Below, piece after piece: positions 9,246 to 18,003 of a stretch of DNA of 64,000 bases (within the stretch, counting starts at the first letter, position 1; each line of letters starts with the position of its first letter). This stretch comes from VXNE01 sp965205735 (lineage in GTDB: Bacteria; Pseudomonadota; Gammaproteobacteria; Pseudomonadales; Azotimanducaceae), in the NCBI GenBank assembly GCA_965205735.1, contig OZ242179.1, positions 620,001 to 684,000 on the forward strand. The letters are read 5' to 3'. The position numbers were made by a program, and so were the translations under genes. The notes beneath the pieces were generated by a model that saw only the letters and a list, made by a program, of their open reading frames with translations, ran no database searches and was not told the DNA's origin.

Positions 9246-10076
9246 TCATCCGGCCAGTACTTCCAGGGCTTGGGCATGGACCCTCGAATCGCCCGCGGCA
9301 ACGATTCGTCCTCCATCTTCCGGCGCGCCGCCATCCCAGGTGGTAATGACGCCGCCGGCGCCCCGGACCACGGGAATCACGCCCTGAATATCGTAGGGCT
9401 TGAGCGACGCTTCCACGCACAGGTCGATACATCCCATTGCAAGCAGACAGTACAAATAGCAGTCGCCGCCATATCGAGACAGCCGCGCGCGCTTCTCCAG
9501 CGCGTGAAACGCTTGCAACTCCGCCGCGTGAGCAAACATGTCCGGGTGCGTGCAGCACACCAACGCGTCCTCGAGTCCGACGCAGGAACGAACCGACAAC
9601 TTGCGTTCATGGCCATGGCTGAAACACCACGCGGCGCGTCCATCGCCGGTGAAGAGTTCGTCGACGACCGGTTGATACACGCCGCCAAGTATCGACTTCT
9701 CGCCGTCGTACAGACCGGCAACGACGCCCCAGTGCAACATGCCCGCGATGAAGCTTCGCGTCCCATCTATCGGATCCAGCACCCAGGTCAAGCCGGCGGC
9801 GCCCCGTTCGAAACCATATTCTTCGCCGAAAATTCCGTGTCCGGGGTAATGCGCGCGGATCGCCGCCCGCATGCCCTGCTCCGCTTCTCGGTCCGCGACC
9901 GTGACCGGGTCATAGCCGGACTGTCCAATCCGCTTGTCATCCACCGATATGGATTGCCGGAAGTGCGGCAGAACCACCGCGCCAGCGCGTCGCAGCAACT
10001 CCTTGAGGAATGCCGCTAACTCCTCGACGCTCCGATCATCCAGCGACGCGGCGGGCGCTTTCGGCAGCCGATCCAA
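9246..10076 (-). CDS. Inositol monophosphatase-family phosphatase, histidinol-phosphatase (HisN) type
   Basis: This protein has about 276 residues if it starts at the TTG at 10076, one base after the upstream serine-hydrolase stop. Metal-binding motifs of the family are clear: GEEYG, then WVLDPIDGTRSFIAG, and a C-terminal YDIQGVIPVVRGAGG. The GGDCYLY segment and the PVVRGAGG ending are closer to HisN-type histidinol-phosphate phosphatases than to SuhB, but no his genes are nearby. It is encoded between, and in the same direction as, a serine hydrolase and a rhomboid gene. Confidence 0.82.
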   Translation of the reverse strand: MDRLPKAPAASLDDRSVEELAAFLKELLRRAGAVVLPHFRQSISVDDKRIGQSGYDPVTVADREAEQGMRAAIRAHYPGHGIFGEEYGFERGAAGLTWVLDPIDGTRSFIAGMLHWGVVAGLYDGEKSILGGVYQPVVDELFTGDGRAAWCFSHGHERKLSVRSCVGLEDALVCCTHPDMFAHAAELQAFHALEKRARLSRYGGDCYLYCLLAMGCIDLCVEASLKPYDIQGVIPVVRGAGGVITTWDGGAPEDGGRIVAAGDSRVHAQALEVLAG

Positions 10077-10077
10077 G

Positions 10078-11235
10078 TCAGTCCGCCCGGCAAACCGCCG
10101 CGCGGCCCGAGATACCCACGCCGCGACGGCCGAGCCGCAACGGATTGCGGTCATGGCCGTTGGTGCAATAGCCGATGGAGATGCCAGTCGCCGGGTCGGC
10201 CCAGGCGATCTGGCCGCCCGCCCCGCCGTGGCCGAAGGCCGAAGGCGAGTTCGCGTGCCCGAAGCCGCGGAAGTTGCGTTCCGCATCCCCCGACACCACG
10301 ACGCCAAGCGCCCGATTGACCCGCTTGCCATAGAGCGGGTCCACCAGATCGCCACTCCGCACTTCAAGCGCCATGGCGAGCGTCTCGGCGGTCCAGACCT
10401 CCGGTCCGCCACCTGCGCCCCCGTGCAGCAACGCCTGGTAGAAAAGCGCCAGGTCGGCCGCCGTCGCGATACCGCCGCCGCCCGGAACGCCGACGGCGCG
10501 GAACTCCGGACGGTTGAAGGTAAGGATCGCGTCCTCGGTCACTTCGGTGACGGGCGGCTCGGGCATGCCGAGCCGCGCATAGTCGTCGCTGGTCAACGCA
10601 TCGCCCACGTGCACACACTCGGCGACGCGATGGTTCTGCTCGGCCGGTAGACCGACATACAGGTCCGTCAAGCCCAGGGGCTCGATGATCCGCTCGCGAA
10701 TGAACGCCCGGAAGTCTTTTCCGGTGCGGCGTTCGACGATCTCGGCAATCACCCACATGCTCGACGTCGGGTGATACTCGAAACGCGAGCCCGGTGTCCA
10801 ATTGAGCCGCCAGCGCGAGAACCGTCCGAGTCGCGCGTCTCGATCATCCCACTCCAGCGGGCGGAACGGCGCGCTGGGGAACCCGGCGCTGTGCAGAAAC
10901 AACTGCTCCACCGTCACGACCTCCTTGCCGTTGGTGCCGAACTCGGGAACGATCGGAGCGACGCGTTCCTTCACATCGAGTTTGCCCTCTGCGATCAAGA
11001 GCCAGGCCGCCGCCGACATGATCGCCTTGGTCGACGAAAAGACGCAGTACATCGTGTTGTTGTCGGCTTCGCCGAAGGTCTCAAACAGGCCAACGCGCCC
11101 TTCCCTCGCCACGGCGATCTGCGCCGACGGCAATAGTCCCTCGTCGACCTCCTGGCGCACACGCCGCGTGAGTTCCTTGAGCTTTTGCGGGTCGAGGCCG
11201 AGGCTCTCCGGCTTCGCCGAGAATTTACGATCCAC
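10078..11235 (-). CDS. Serine hydrolase, beta-lactamase/class C-like family
   Basis: This 385-residue protein has the serine-beta-lactamase/penicillin-binding fold. The SxxK nucleophile motif is in FSSTKAIMSA, an HSAGFPSAP block follows, and the YxN-like tyrosine is around EYHPTSSMWV. Such proteins (EstB, LACTB-like) act as esterases or peptidases more often than as drug-degrading beta-lactamases. No signal peptide is evident, which argues for a cytoplasmic esterase. It is the first gene of the leftward group with the HisN-like and rhomboid genes. A second member of this superfamily is at 39303-40475. Confidence 0.85.
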   Translation of the reverse strand: MDRKFSAKPESLGLDPQKLKELTRRVRQEVDEGLLPSAQIAVAREGRVGLFETFGEADNNTMYCVFSSTKAIMSAAAWLLIAEGKLDVKERVAPIVPEFGTNGKEVVTVEQLFLHSAGFPSAPFRPLEWDDRDARLGRFSRWRLNWTPGSRFEYHPTSSMWVIAEIVERRTGKDFRAFIRERIIEPLGLTDLYVGLPAEQNHRVAECVHVGDALTSDDYARLGMPEPPVTEVTEDAILTFNRPEFRAVGVPGGGGIATAADLALFYQALLHGGAGGGPEVWTAETLAMALEVRSGDLVDPLYGKRVNRALGVVVSGDAERNFRGFGHANSPSAFGHGGAGGQIAWADPATGISIGYCTNGHDRNPLRLGRRGVGISGRAAVCRAD

Positions 11236-11419
11236 GTTCGCCCTCCAAGGCGCCTCACAGGAGTTTGGCTAAGGTTTACGCGGAAGCTGGCGATATGCAA
11301 ATCCAAAAAGGCGTGGAACGGCTTTGCCTCTGCGCCACCATCCGAGGCTGGACGATTCGCCGCATGAGAGCACGTAGGATTCCGGGTTAACATCCAGCGT
11401 TTTGGCCTTCCGGAAGTGC

Positions 11420-12409
11420 ATGGACACCCGCAACGGATTTGTCGAAGCGATCGGAAACACGCCGCTTATCCGATTGGCAGACCTGTCGGAGGCGACGGGA
11501 TGCGAGATTTTGGGCAAGGCGGAATTCATGAATCCCGGCGGGTCGGTCAAGGACCGCGCCGCCTGGTGGATCATTCGCGAGCACGAAAAGAGCGGTGCGC
11601 TGCGACCAGGCGGCACGGTGGTCGAAGGCACCGCGGGCAATACCGGCATAGGCATTGCGCACATCTGCAACGCGCGCGGCTACAAGTGCGTGATCTACAT
11701 GCCGGACAACCAGTCGCCCGAAAAGGTCGATATCCTGCGCACGCTCGGGGCCGAAGTCCGGGTGGTCAAGACCGTGCCCTATGCCGATGAGGCAAACTAC
11801 CAGAAGCAGGCCGGGCGCCACGCCGCCACGCTGGACAACGCTGTCTGGGCCAACCAATTCGACAACACGGCGAACACCCTGGCGCACTACGAGTCAACCG
11901 GACCGGAAATCTGGCGCCAGACCACCGGCGAGGTAAATGCGTTCGTCTGTTCCGTGGGCACGGGCGGCACCCTGGCTGGCGTCTCGCAATTCATCAAGGA
12001 GCGCAACAGCGGCGTGCAACTCGTGCTTTCCGACTGCATGGGAAGTGCCCTCTACAACTATGTCACCTCGGGCGAAGCGGTGATGAGCCCGGGCCCTTCT
12101 ATCACCGAAGGCATCGGCAATTCACGCGTCACCGAAAATCTTGCGTGCGCCCAGGTCGACTGGGCGGTACAGGTGTCCGACCAGGACATGGTCGACATGG
12201 TCTATTCCCAGTTGCGTCACAGCGGGTGGTTCCTCGGCTCCAGCACCGGCATCAATCTTTGCGGGGCTGTGAAAGTGGCGCGGGAACTCGGACCCGGCCA
12301 CGTCGTGGTGACCATGCTTTGCGACGACGGCAGCAAGTACCGCTCTCGGCTGTTCAACGCCGAATGGCTGTCGGAGCGCGGCCTCACCATCCAGGCCGGA
12401 CAAAAGTAA
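11420..12409 (+). CDS. cysK: Cysteine synthase (O-acetylserine sulfhydrylase)
   Basis: This 329-residue enzyme uses pyridoxal phosphate to make cysteine from O-acetylserine and sulfide. I use the ATG at 11420; a TTG 18 bases earlier is also in frame. IGNTPLIRL opens the protein. The Lys of NPGGSVKDRAAWW forms the Schiff base, EGTAGNTGIGIA is the substrate loop and VGTGGTLAG binds the phosphate. The sequence resembles the branch of the family with a longer C-terminus and CDDGSKYRSRLFN near the end. It is monocistronic. Confidence 0.92.
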   Translation: MDTRNGFVEAIGNTPLIRLADLSEATGCEILGKAEFMNPGGSVKDRAAWWIIREHEKSGALRPGGTVVEGTAGNTGIGIAHICNARGYKCVIYMPDNQSPEKVDILRTLGAEVRVVKTVPYADEANYQKQAGRHAATLDNAVWANQFDNTANTLAHYESTGPEIWRQTTGEVNAFVCSVGTGGTLAGVSQFIKERNSGVQLVLSDCMGSALYNYVTSGEAVMSPGPSITEGIGNSRVTENLACAQVDWAVQVSDQDMVDMVYSQLRHSGWFLGSSTGINLCGAVKVARELGPGHVVVTMLCDDGSKYRSRLFNAEWLSERGLTIQAGQK

Positions 12410-12410
12410 C

Positions 12411-12455
12411 CTGTCGGACTTGCCTCGCGCACAGCAAGTCGCCGACAAGCTCCAC
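12411..12455 (-). repeat. Degenerate copy of the second hairpin of the dispersed repeat
   Basis: On the minus strand this stretch reads CTTGC, a 9-base spacer, GGCAAGTCCGACAGG. This resembles the second hairpin and tail of the unit at 4036-4275, but the arms are shortened and imperfect. It lies just after the cysteine synthase stop. The match is short and could be chance. Confidence 0.35.
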
Positions 12456-12534
12456 GCCACGAGGTCCCGGACAAAGCGTAGCGGGACGGTCTCTGTTGCG
12501 TATGCCAATGCTCTGATGAGGCACGGGGAATCAC

Positions 12535-13500
12535 ATGCTTAGGGACTTGATCGACACCATTGAAACCTTGAAGGAGCGCATCAAGGAGTACCGGCCATAC
12601 TTCGACGTGGCGGCACCTGAAGCAAGGACGCGGGTTTCATTGATCGATCCGCTGCTCCAGGCACTTGAGTGGGACGTTGGCAATCCGCGTCTAGTAGAGA
12701 TCGAGCCGATCGTGGCAACCGGTCGGGCTGACTACGCGTTGCTGCGTGAAGGTGGAGAGCCAGTGCTTCTACTCGAAGCGAAGAGGCTGAGCGATACGAG
12801 CGCGCATCACGGCCAACTCGCCGTTACGTGGTTGGTGAGAATATGCAGCGTTCGGTCAAGATTCCGTACTGCGGCATAACGAATGGGAGCCGCTGGCAGG
12901 TCTTCGACGTTTTCACGCAAGAATGCGTTCTGGATGTTTCCGTTGATCGTGAAAACCCTAGACGGTGCGCTTTGAAGTTGCTTGGGCTTTTTCGGGAGGC
13001 AGTTCTAGAGCCCGTGCCTTACACGGCAACTCGTCGCAAGAGGGCCATTTGCGCGGTCCCCGCGTGCAGGCTCCGATACCGCCTTCCCCCAGTCCTGTCA
13101 GTCGATCTATCAGCGAAGAAGGAAGTGGCCAATGGACGCCCTTGGACAGCGACACGATGAATCCGAGCAGGCCCGTTCAGCCAAGCGAGATACGTTTTCC
13201 TAACGGAAGCATTTCGAGAGTGGGATCCTGGGCGGGTGTACTCGTCGCGACCGTCAAATGGCTGTTTGACGCGGGACTGCTTGATCGAGAGGAGATGCCG
13301 TTCACTGTGGCAGGAACCCGGTATTCCGTGAGCGTAGACGGACGTCACCCAGACGGAACCAACTTCGTGAGACCCTTGTCAGTAGGGGAGACAGGCGTCC
13401 AGATAGAGGGCTGCGAAGCAGACGATTCGCCGATCTACTCAAACCAAAGGTCATCTGAGGTTTCGGTGAAGACCCGCGCGTAGATGCCGGCCCTGACCTT
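12535..13500 (+). pseudogene. Frameshifted type I restriction enzyme-like protein (HSDR N-terminal type)
   Basis: Three neighbouring frames together read like one protein of about 320 residues. The first (12535 to about 12820) has RVSLIDPLLQALEWDVGNP and ADYALLREGG..LLLEAKRL, the PD-(D/E)xK nuclease core of the HSDR N-terminal family. After a one-base loss near 12820 the next frame continues RYVVGENMQRSVKIPYCGITNG and ends in LKLLGLFRE. Near 13000-13050 the sense moves to a third frame with PLDSDTMNPS, SWAGVLVATVKWL and RYSVS, the usual C-terminal part. A further shift near 13460 is likely, because EVSVKTRA would read EVFGEDPRA with one more base. Several independent lesions mean a decayed gene rather than one sequencing error. 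Confidence 0.7.
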
Positions 13501-13602
13501 TAGCGCTCGAGGCTGAAGCGTAGAAGTCCAATGTACGAGCTGGGAGCAAGGCTGGCATCCAGTCCTGCTTGTATAAGGATTAGCCGGACATCGAGGTGCT
13601 AC

Positions 13603-14973
13603 ATGGTTGATCGCTTGGCCGCTACGTTTCTCGTTGTCTGCCTTGCGCAGCAGGTGGATGCGGCCAAAGTCTGGTTGCTCGAACTCGAAGGCGCGATCGG
13701 GCCGGCTTCCGCAGACCATTTCATACGCGCGCTCGACGACGCCGAAGAAGCGCAGGTCGACCTCCTCGTGGTGCGCATGGATACGCCCGGAGGTCTCGAC
13801 AAGTCGATGCGCGACATGATCAAGGCCCTGCTCGCTTCGAATACTCCCGTCGCCACGTATGTCGCGCCCAACGGCGCGCGCGCGGCCAGCGCGGGAACCT
13901 ACATCATGTACGCGAGCCACATCGCCGCGATGGCCCCGGCGACCAACATCGGTTCATCCACACCGGTCAGCATCGGTGGCGGCGGCGGACCGCTACCCAT
14001 TCCACAGCCGACGGCGCCGAGGGACGAAAAGCCGGAAGCGGACGAGGATGAGGAAGGTGGAAACGTTGCCCCGCCCGCCACCGCGATGGAGCGCAAGGTC
14101 ATCAACGATGCGGCCGCATACATTCGAAGCATCGCCGAGTTGCGCGGGCGCAATATCGAATGGGCCGAGAAAACCGTCCGCGAAGCGGCCAATCTACCGG
14201 CCAGGGAAGCCTTGGAACTCGGGGTCATCGACCTGGTGGCAGAAGATGTCGACGACCTGTTGGCGCAGATCGATGGTATGACCGTCGACGTCAACGGCCG
14301 GTCGGCGACACTTGAGACGGCGGACAGCGAAGTCCATCGCATCGAGACGGACTGGCGCTACGAGCTTCTCAGCACCATCACCGATCCGAATGTCGCCTAC
14401 ATCCTGATGATGATCGGCCTCTACGGAATCATATTGGAGTTCTACAACCCGGGCATCGGAGTGGGCGGCATCGTGGGCGTGATATGCCTGCTAGTGGGCG
14501 CCTACGCGCTACAGATGTTGCCCATCAACTATGCCGGACTGGCGCTCATCATCGTAGGAATCGGGCTGATGGTCGCCGAAGCGTTTACACCGAGCTTCGG
14601 CGTGCTCGGGGTCGGCGGCGTCGCCGCTTTCGTGATCGGTTCGATTATCCTGATGGATACCGACCTGCCCGGCTACCAGGTGTCGATACCGATCATTGCA
14701 GGTGTCGCCACAGCCAGCGGAGCCCTGGCCCTCATTACCATTGGCGCCGCAGTACGCGCGAGACGCGCGTCCGTCGTATCAGGGGCGGAGGCCATGATCG
14801 GCGCCGAAGGTGAAGTGCTCGACCATTTCGAGCGCGAAGGCAGGGTCCGCGCCGCGGGCGAAGTCTGGCAAGCCCGAAGTCACGAGCCCCTGGAAAAGGG
14901 GGCGCGGGTGACCGTGGCCGCCGTGGAAGGCATCAGGCTCGAAGTCGAGCGGGCCGATAAGGACATCAACTAG
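13603..14973 (+). CDS. NfeD-family membrane serine protease (ClpP-class, full-length form)
   Basis: This protein has about 456 residues from the ATG at 13603, giving a signal-peptide-like MVDRLAATFLVVCLAQQVDA. The ClpP-like domain has MDTPGGLDKSM and the nucleophile Ser about residue 96 in GARAASAGTYIM. Four or more membrane spans follow (from about residue 260). The protein ends in the NfeD beta-barrel domain with GAEGEVLDHF and WQARS. The archaeal homologue cleaves the C-terminus of its partner stomatin, and a slipin gene follows 19 bp downstream with a good ribosome site. The pair probably acts in membrane quality control. Confidence 0.9.
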   Translation: MVDRLAATFLVVCLAQQVDAAKVWLLELEGAIGPASADHFIRALDDAEEAQVDLLVVRMDTPGGLDKSMRDMIKALLASNTPVATYVAPNGARAASAGTYIMYASHIAAMAPATNIGSSTPVSIGGGGGPLPIPQPTAPRDEKPEADEDEEGGNVAPPATAMERKVINDAAAYIRSIAELRGRNIEWAEKTVREAANLPAREALELGVIDLVAEDVDDLLAQIDGMTVDVNGRSATLETADSEVHRIETDWRYELLSTITDPNVAYILMMIGLYGIILEFYNPGIGVGGIVGVICLLVGAYALQMLPINYAGLALIIVGIGLMVAEAFTPSFGVLGVGGVAAFVIGSIILMDTDLPGYQVSIPIIAGVATASGALALITIGAAVRARRASVVSGAEAMIGAEGEVLDHFEREGRVRAAGEVWQARSHEPLEKGARVTVAAVEGIRLEVERADKDIN

Positions 14974-14992
14974 CCACGCAAGGAGCAAAGGC

Positions 14993-15766
14993 ATGATGGA
15001 GATATTTGGACTAGTCGTCATCGGTATTCTGGTGGCGCTCCTGGTGAGTGCGTTTCGCGTGCTGCGCGAGTACGAACGCGGCGTCGTCTTCATGCTCGGC
15101 CGCTTCCAACGCGTGAAGGGCCCGGGCCTGATCATCATCATCCCCGTGCTGCAGCAGATGGTGCGGGTCGATCTGCGGACCATCGTGATGGACATTCCGA
15201 CCCAGGATCTCATCACGCGCGACAACGTGTCGGTGAAGGTAAACGCGGTGCTGTACTTCCGCGTCATCGATCCGCAGAACGCCATCATCAACGTCGAGGA
15301 CTACATGGAGGCGACGGGACAGCTCGCCCAGACAACCCTGCGCTCGGTATTGGGTCAACATGAACTGGACGAACTGTTGGCGGAGCGGGAGCAGCTCAAC
15401 GCGGATATTCAGGCCATCCTCGATCAGCAGACCGACCAATGGGGTATCAAGGTCGCCAACGTCGAGATCAAACACGTCGATATCGACGACAGCATGATCC
15501 GAGCGATCGCCAAGCAAGCGGAGGCCGAACGCGAGCGCCGCGCCAAGGTCATTCACGCGGACGGCGAGTTCGAAGCCGCAGAACGTCTGGTGGCAGCCGC
15601 CGAGAGACTCGCCGCCCAGCCGAATTCCATGCAACTCAGGTACCTGCAGACACTGACCGAGATCGCCGGCGAGAGATCGTCCACCATCGTTTTTCCCCTA
15701 CCGATCAACCTGATGGAGTCGATAACGCACCTGCTCGAAGAAAATACTGAACCGTCTTCCACGTAA
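14993..15766 (+). CDS. Slipin (stomatin/SPFH family), NfeD partner
   Basis: This 257-residue protein has one N-terminal membrane span (about residues 3-22) followed by the SPFH domain: LREYERGVVFMLGRF, KGPGLIIIIP and the SVKVNAVLYFRV strand. A coiled coil with AEAERERRAKVIHADGE follows at about residues 185-215. Slipins oligomerise on membranes and form microdomains. The order NfeD then slipin, with AAGGAG before the ATG, is conserved across bacteria and archaea. The C-terminal hydrophobic stretch (STIVFPLPINL) is the region that NfeD cuts in characterised homologues. Confidence 0.92.
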   Translation: MMEIFGLVVIGILVALLVSAFRVLREYERGVVFMLGRFQRVKGPGLIIIIPVLQQMVRVDLRTIVMDIPTQDLITRDNVSVKVNAVLYFRVIDPQNAIINVEDYMEATGQLAQTTLRSVLGQHELDELLAEREQLNADIQAILDQQTDQWGIKVANVEIKHVDIDDSMIRAIAKQAEAERERRAKVIHADGEFEAAERLVAAAERLAAQPNSMQLRYLQTLTEIAGERSSTIVFPLPINLMESITHLLEENTEPSST

Positions 15767-15880
15767 GCGATCCACGCTGGAACATCGGCTTCGTTAGCCC
15801 AAGGAGGTGCGCGGAGACACTTCCCCTTTGACGCCTCGGCGTCGATATGCGGGCGAGACTCCGGCACAACCCTGCGGCCC

Positions 15881-16813
15881 ATGAATTGCCCCAACTGCGG
15901 CCACGAGCGCTCCGTGGGTTTTTGCGCCCACTGCGGTCAGAATGATCGGGATTACATCCGCTCGTTGCCGGCGCTGGTCTCGGACATCGTGCGCGAAACG
16001 TTCGAACTGGACTCCCGAATGTTCCGCACGCTCAAACTCCTGGTGCTTCGACCAGGGGAGTTGTCCGCCGAGTTCTCGCGCAATCGCCGGGCGAGCTATT
16101 CCTCGCCCATACGGCTCTATCTGTTCGCCAGCCTCGTTTTTTTCTTCGTTCTGTCGTTGACCACGAGGCCAGAGTCGCCCGAAGAACGCGCCGTCACGAT
16201 CCGTTTCGAGGCCGCAAAGGCGCCCGAAGCGGTCGACGTCGCGGCGTTGCAGGCGGCGCTTTCGCCACAACGACGCGAAAAGGTGGACCAGATCGTATCC
16301 CGCGACGGTTATCCGGGATCCAGATCACTCGTCTACGGGCTGGCCCATTGGGCGAACTACCGCGAGGAAAAACTCACTCACGTGGAAAGGTTCTACCTCT
16401 CCCAGGGCGTGGACTGGCTGCACACGCCCGAGCTCGCGGCGGACCGGCTGGCGGACAACCTTCCGATCTCCATGTTCTTCATGCTCCCCGTCTTTGCACT
16501 CCTGCTTCGGATCTTCTACCGGAAGAAACGGCGCTTCTACGTTGAACACCTCGTCTTCAGCACCCATGTGCACGTGGTCACGTTCGCGGTGTTCACAGTG
16601 CTGGCGCTCCTCCCTGAAACCAGGGTCGGCAGCATCCTGGATGCGACCCTGGTTCTCGCCCTTGCGGCGTACCACTTCGCGGCGTTGCTGCGCTACTACG
16701 GCGACGGGACGGTCCTGACGACCCTGAAGTGGGGCCTCCTGACGCTGATTTACGGCATCATGCTGATACCGGGTTTCCTGCTTGCGGTGTTCGTCACGCT
16801 TTCCGCGCTATGA
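15881..16813 (+). CDS. DUF3667-type membrane protein with N-terminal zinc ribbon
   Basis: This 310-residue protein begins with CPNC and CAHC, a CxxC...CxxC zinc ribbon in the first 22 residues. The conserved LRPGELSAEFSRNRRASY block and a first membrane span around residues 85-98 follow. Four more spans are predicted in the C-terminal half (about 190-305). This layout fits the DUF3667 family, whose function is not known. The gene stands alone, 115 bp after slipin. Confidence 0.78.
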   Translation: MNCPNCGHERSVGFCAHCGQNDRDYIRSLPALVSDIVRETFELDSRMFRTLKLLVLRPGELSAEFSRNRRASYSSPIRLYLFASLVFFFVLSLTTRPESPEERAVTIRFEAAKAPEAVDVAALQAALSPQRREKVDQIVSRDGYPGSRSLVYGLAHWANYREEKLTHVERFYLSQGVDWLHTPELAADRLADNLPISMFFMLPVFALLLRIFYRKKRRFYVEHLVFSTHVHVVTFAVFTVLALLPETRVGSILDATLVLALAAYHFAALLRYYGDGTVLTTLKWGLLTLIYGIMLIPGFLLAVFVTLSAL

Positions 16814-16838
16814 AGACCACCCCGCTGTTGGATCCTGT

Positions 16839-17921
16839 CTAAATCCAAGCCTCGATCCAGACCAATTCGGAGGTCTCGCACGCCTCGCATTCGCGAAAGT
16901 ACCTTGTTCCTTCCTTCCGTATTCTCACGATCGGGTTGTCCCGCTGTCGCCGGGCGCCGCAGGCCGAGCACTCCACGGGAACTTTGGTGTTTTTTCCGCA
17001 CGCGCGGCACCGCCAGTAGTATCCGAATTTCCCCCAACGCGCGGTGAGGTCCGTTGCGCCGCAATGCTTGCAGACCACATCGCCGACGGACTCCGGGCGA
17101 GCAGGATCGGGTTTGGAGTGGTTCCGCGAGCGGTTGACTGGGGCCTGGCTCGAATGTGCCCGCGGAGCGCTCGAGCGCTCCGCATGCCGCGCGGCGAGAA
17201 ATCCGGCTACCGTCTCGGCTTCCCCCGCCTGCATGTTCCAGAGGCCGTATTCCTCCATCGGATTGAGTGTCAGCAAGCGGGCACCCGCGCGATGCTGTTT
17301 CAACTCCTGGGCGATCTTGTCCGGGACGGAATCAGCCTTGGCGACGAATACCCGAAATGGTTTCCGAGGCTCCTTCCATCCACCAAGCCGTGTAATCGTC
17401 CCTCCGTCGGACACTGCGATCACCAACTGCATCGGCGCTCGCATGAAACCGCGTTGGTCCGTTCCATTCACGACGTTGGCGATCGTGCGAAGCCCCAACG
17501 GCATCCTTCCCACAAGTTCCTTTCGGTGCCGTTGCAGGAACGCTCGCAAAAACTCGGATTGCCGCCGCGCCTGCTGGATCGGTGAGGGCATTCCGGTCTT
17601 CTTGTTCCGGTAGATGCGGCTCCATTCGTCTCCGCCTGATCCGTCAGGCCGGACCTGCACCTCTTCGATCACGGACTTACTCTCAACGATGAACATCCCC
17701 CATCGATGCACGATCAGGTGGTCGATCTGGCACACCCCGGTTGAGCCATCCTGCTCCGGCTGGTCCGGGTCTTCGATCCGCAGGCCGTGCAACACGTACA
17801 CCTCCGGATCGTCCATGAACGCGCGGTGCAGGTAGTGCGCCATTTGACTTTCTGCAGCGGCGCCTGCTCGCTGGCGGGGATCTTCGCGTGTCGTCGTCTG
17901 CGTGTAGGACTTTACGATCAT
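16839..17921 (-). CDS. NERD-domain protein with C-terminal zinc fingers
   Basis: This protein has 360 residues. The N-terminal half is a nuclease-related (NERD) domain, with CQIDHLIVHRWGMFIVESK giving the Asp and the Glu-x-Lys of a PD-(D/E)xK-like core (about residues 64-83). The C-terminal quarter has four CxxC-type pairs: CKHCG, CRACG, CSACG and CEAC. They look like topoisomerase-type zinc ribbons and suggest nucleic-acid binding. The natural substrate is not established for the family. The neighbours are a DUF3667 gene (convergent) and a peptide transporter, so there is no clear defence context here. Confidence 0.8.
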   Translation of the reverse strand: MIVKSYTQTTTREDPRQRAGAAAESQMAHYLHRAFMDDPEVYVLHGLRIEDPDQPEQDGSTGVCQIDHLIVHRWGMFIVESKSVIEEVQVRPDGSGGDEWSRIYRNKKTGMPSPIQQARRQSEFLRAFLQRHRKELVGRMPLGLRTIANVVNGTDQRGFMRAPMQLVIAVSDGGTITRLGGWKEPRKPFRVFVAKADSVPDKIAQELKQHRAGARLLTLNPMEEYGLWNMQAGEAETVAGFLAARHAERSSAPRAHSSQAPVNRSRNHSKPDPARPESVGDVVCKHCGATDLTARWGKFGYYWRCRACGKNTKVPVECSACGARRQRDNPIVRIRKEGTRYFRECEACETSELVWIEAWI

Positions 17922-18003
17922 TCCAAACGCCTGCGGATCGAAGTTGTCACGTACCTTGCCCCAGGGCGGTCAGGTTGAGAATCTGCTCCGCCGAACTTTG
18001 TTT

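Noticed and set aside
10078..11235. Antibiotic-resistance beta-lactamase
   Set aside because: No signal peptide is visible and the motif pattern is that of EstB-like serine hydrolases.
12535..13483. Three separate small genes in the restriction-like region
   Set aside because: The pieces line up in order as one known family across consecutive frames, so a broken gene explains them better.
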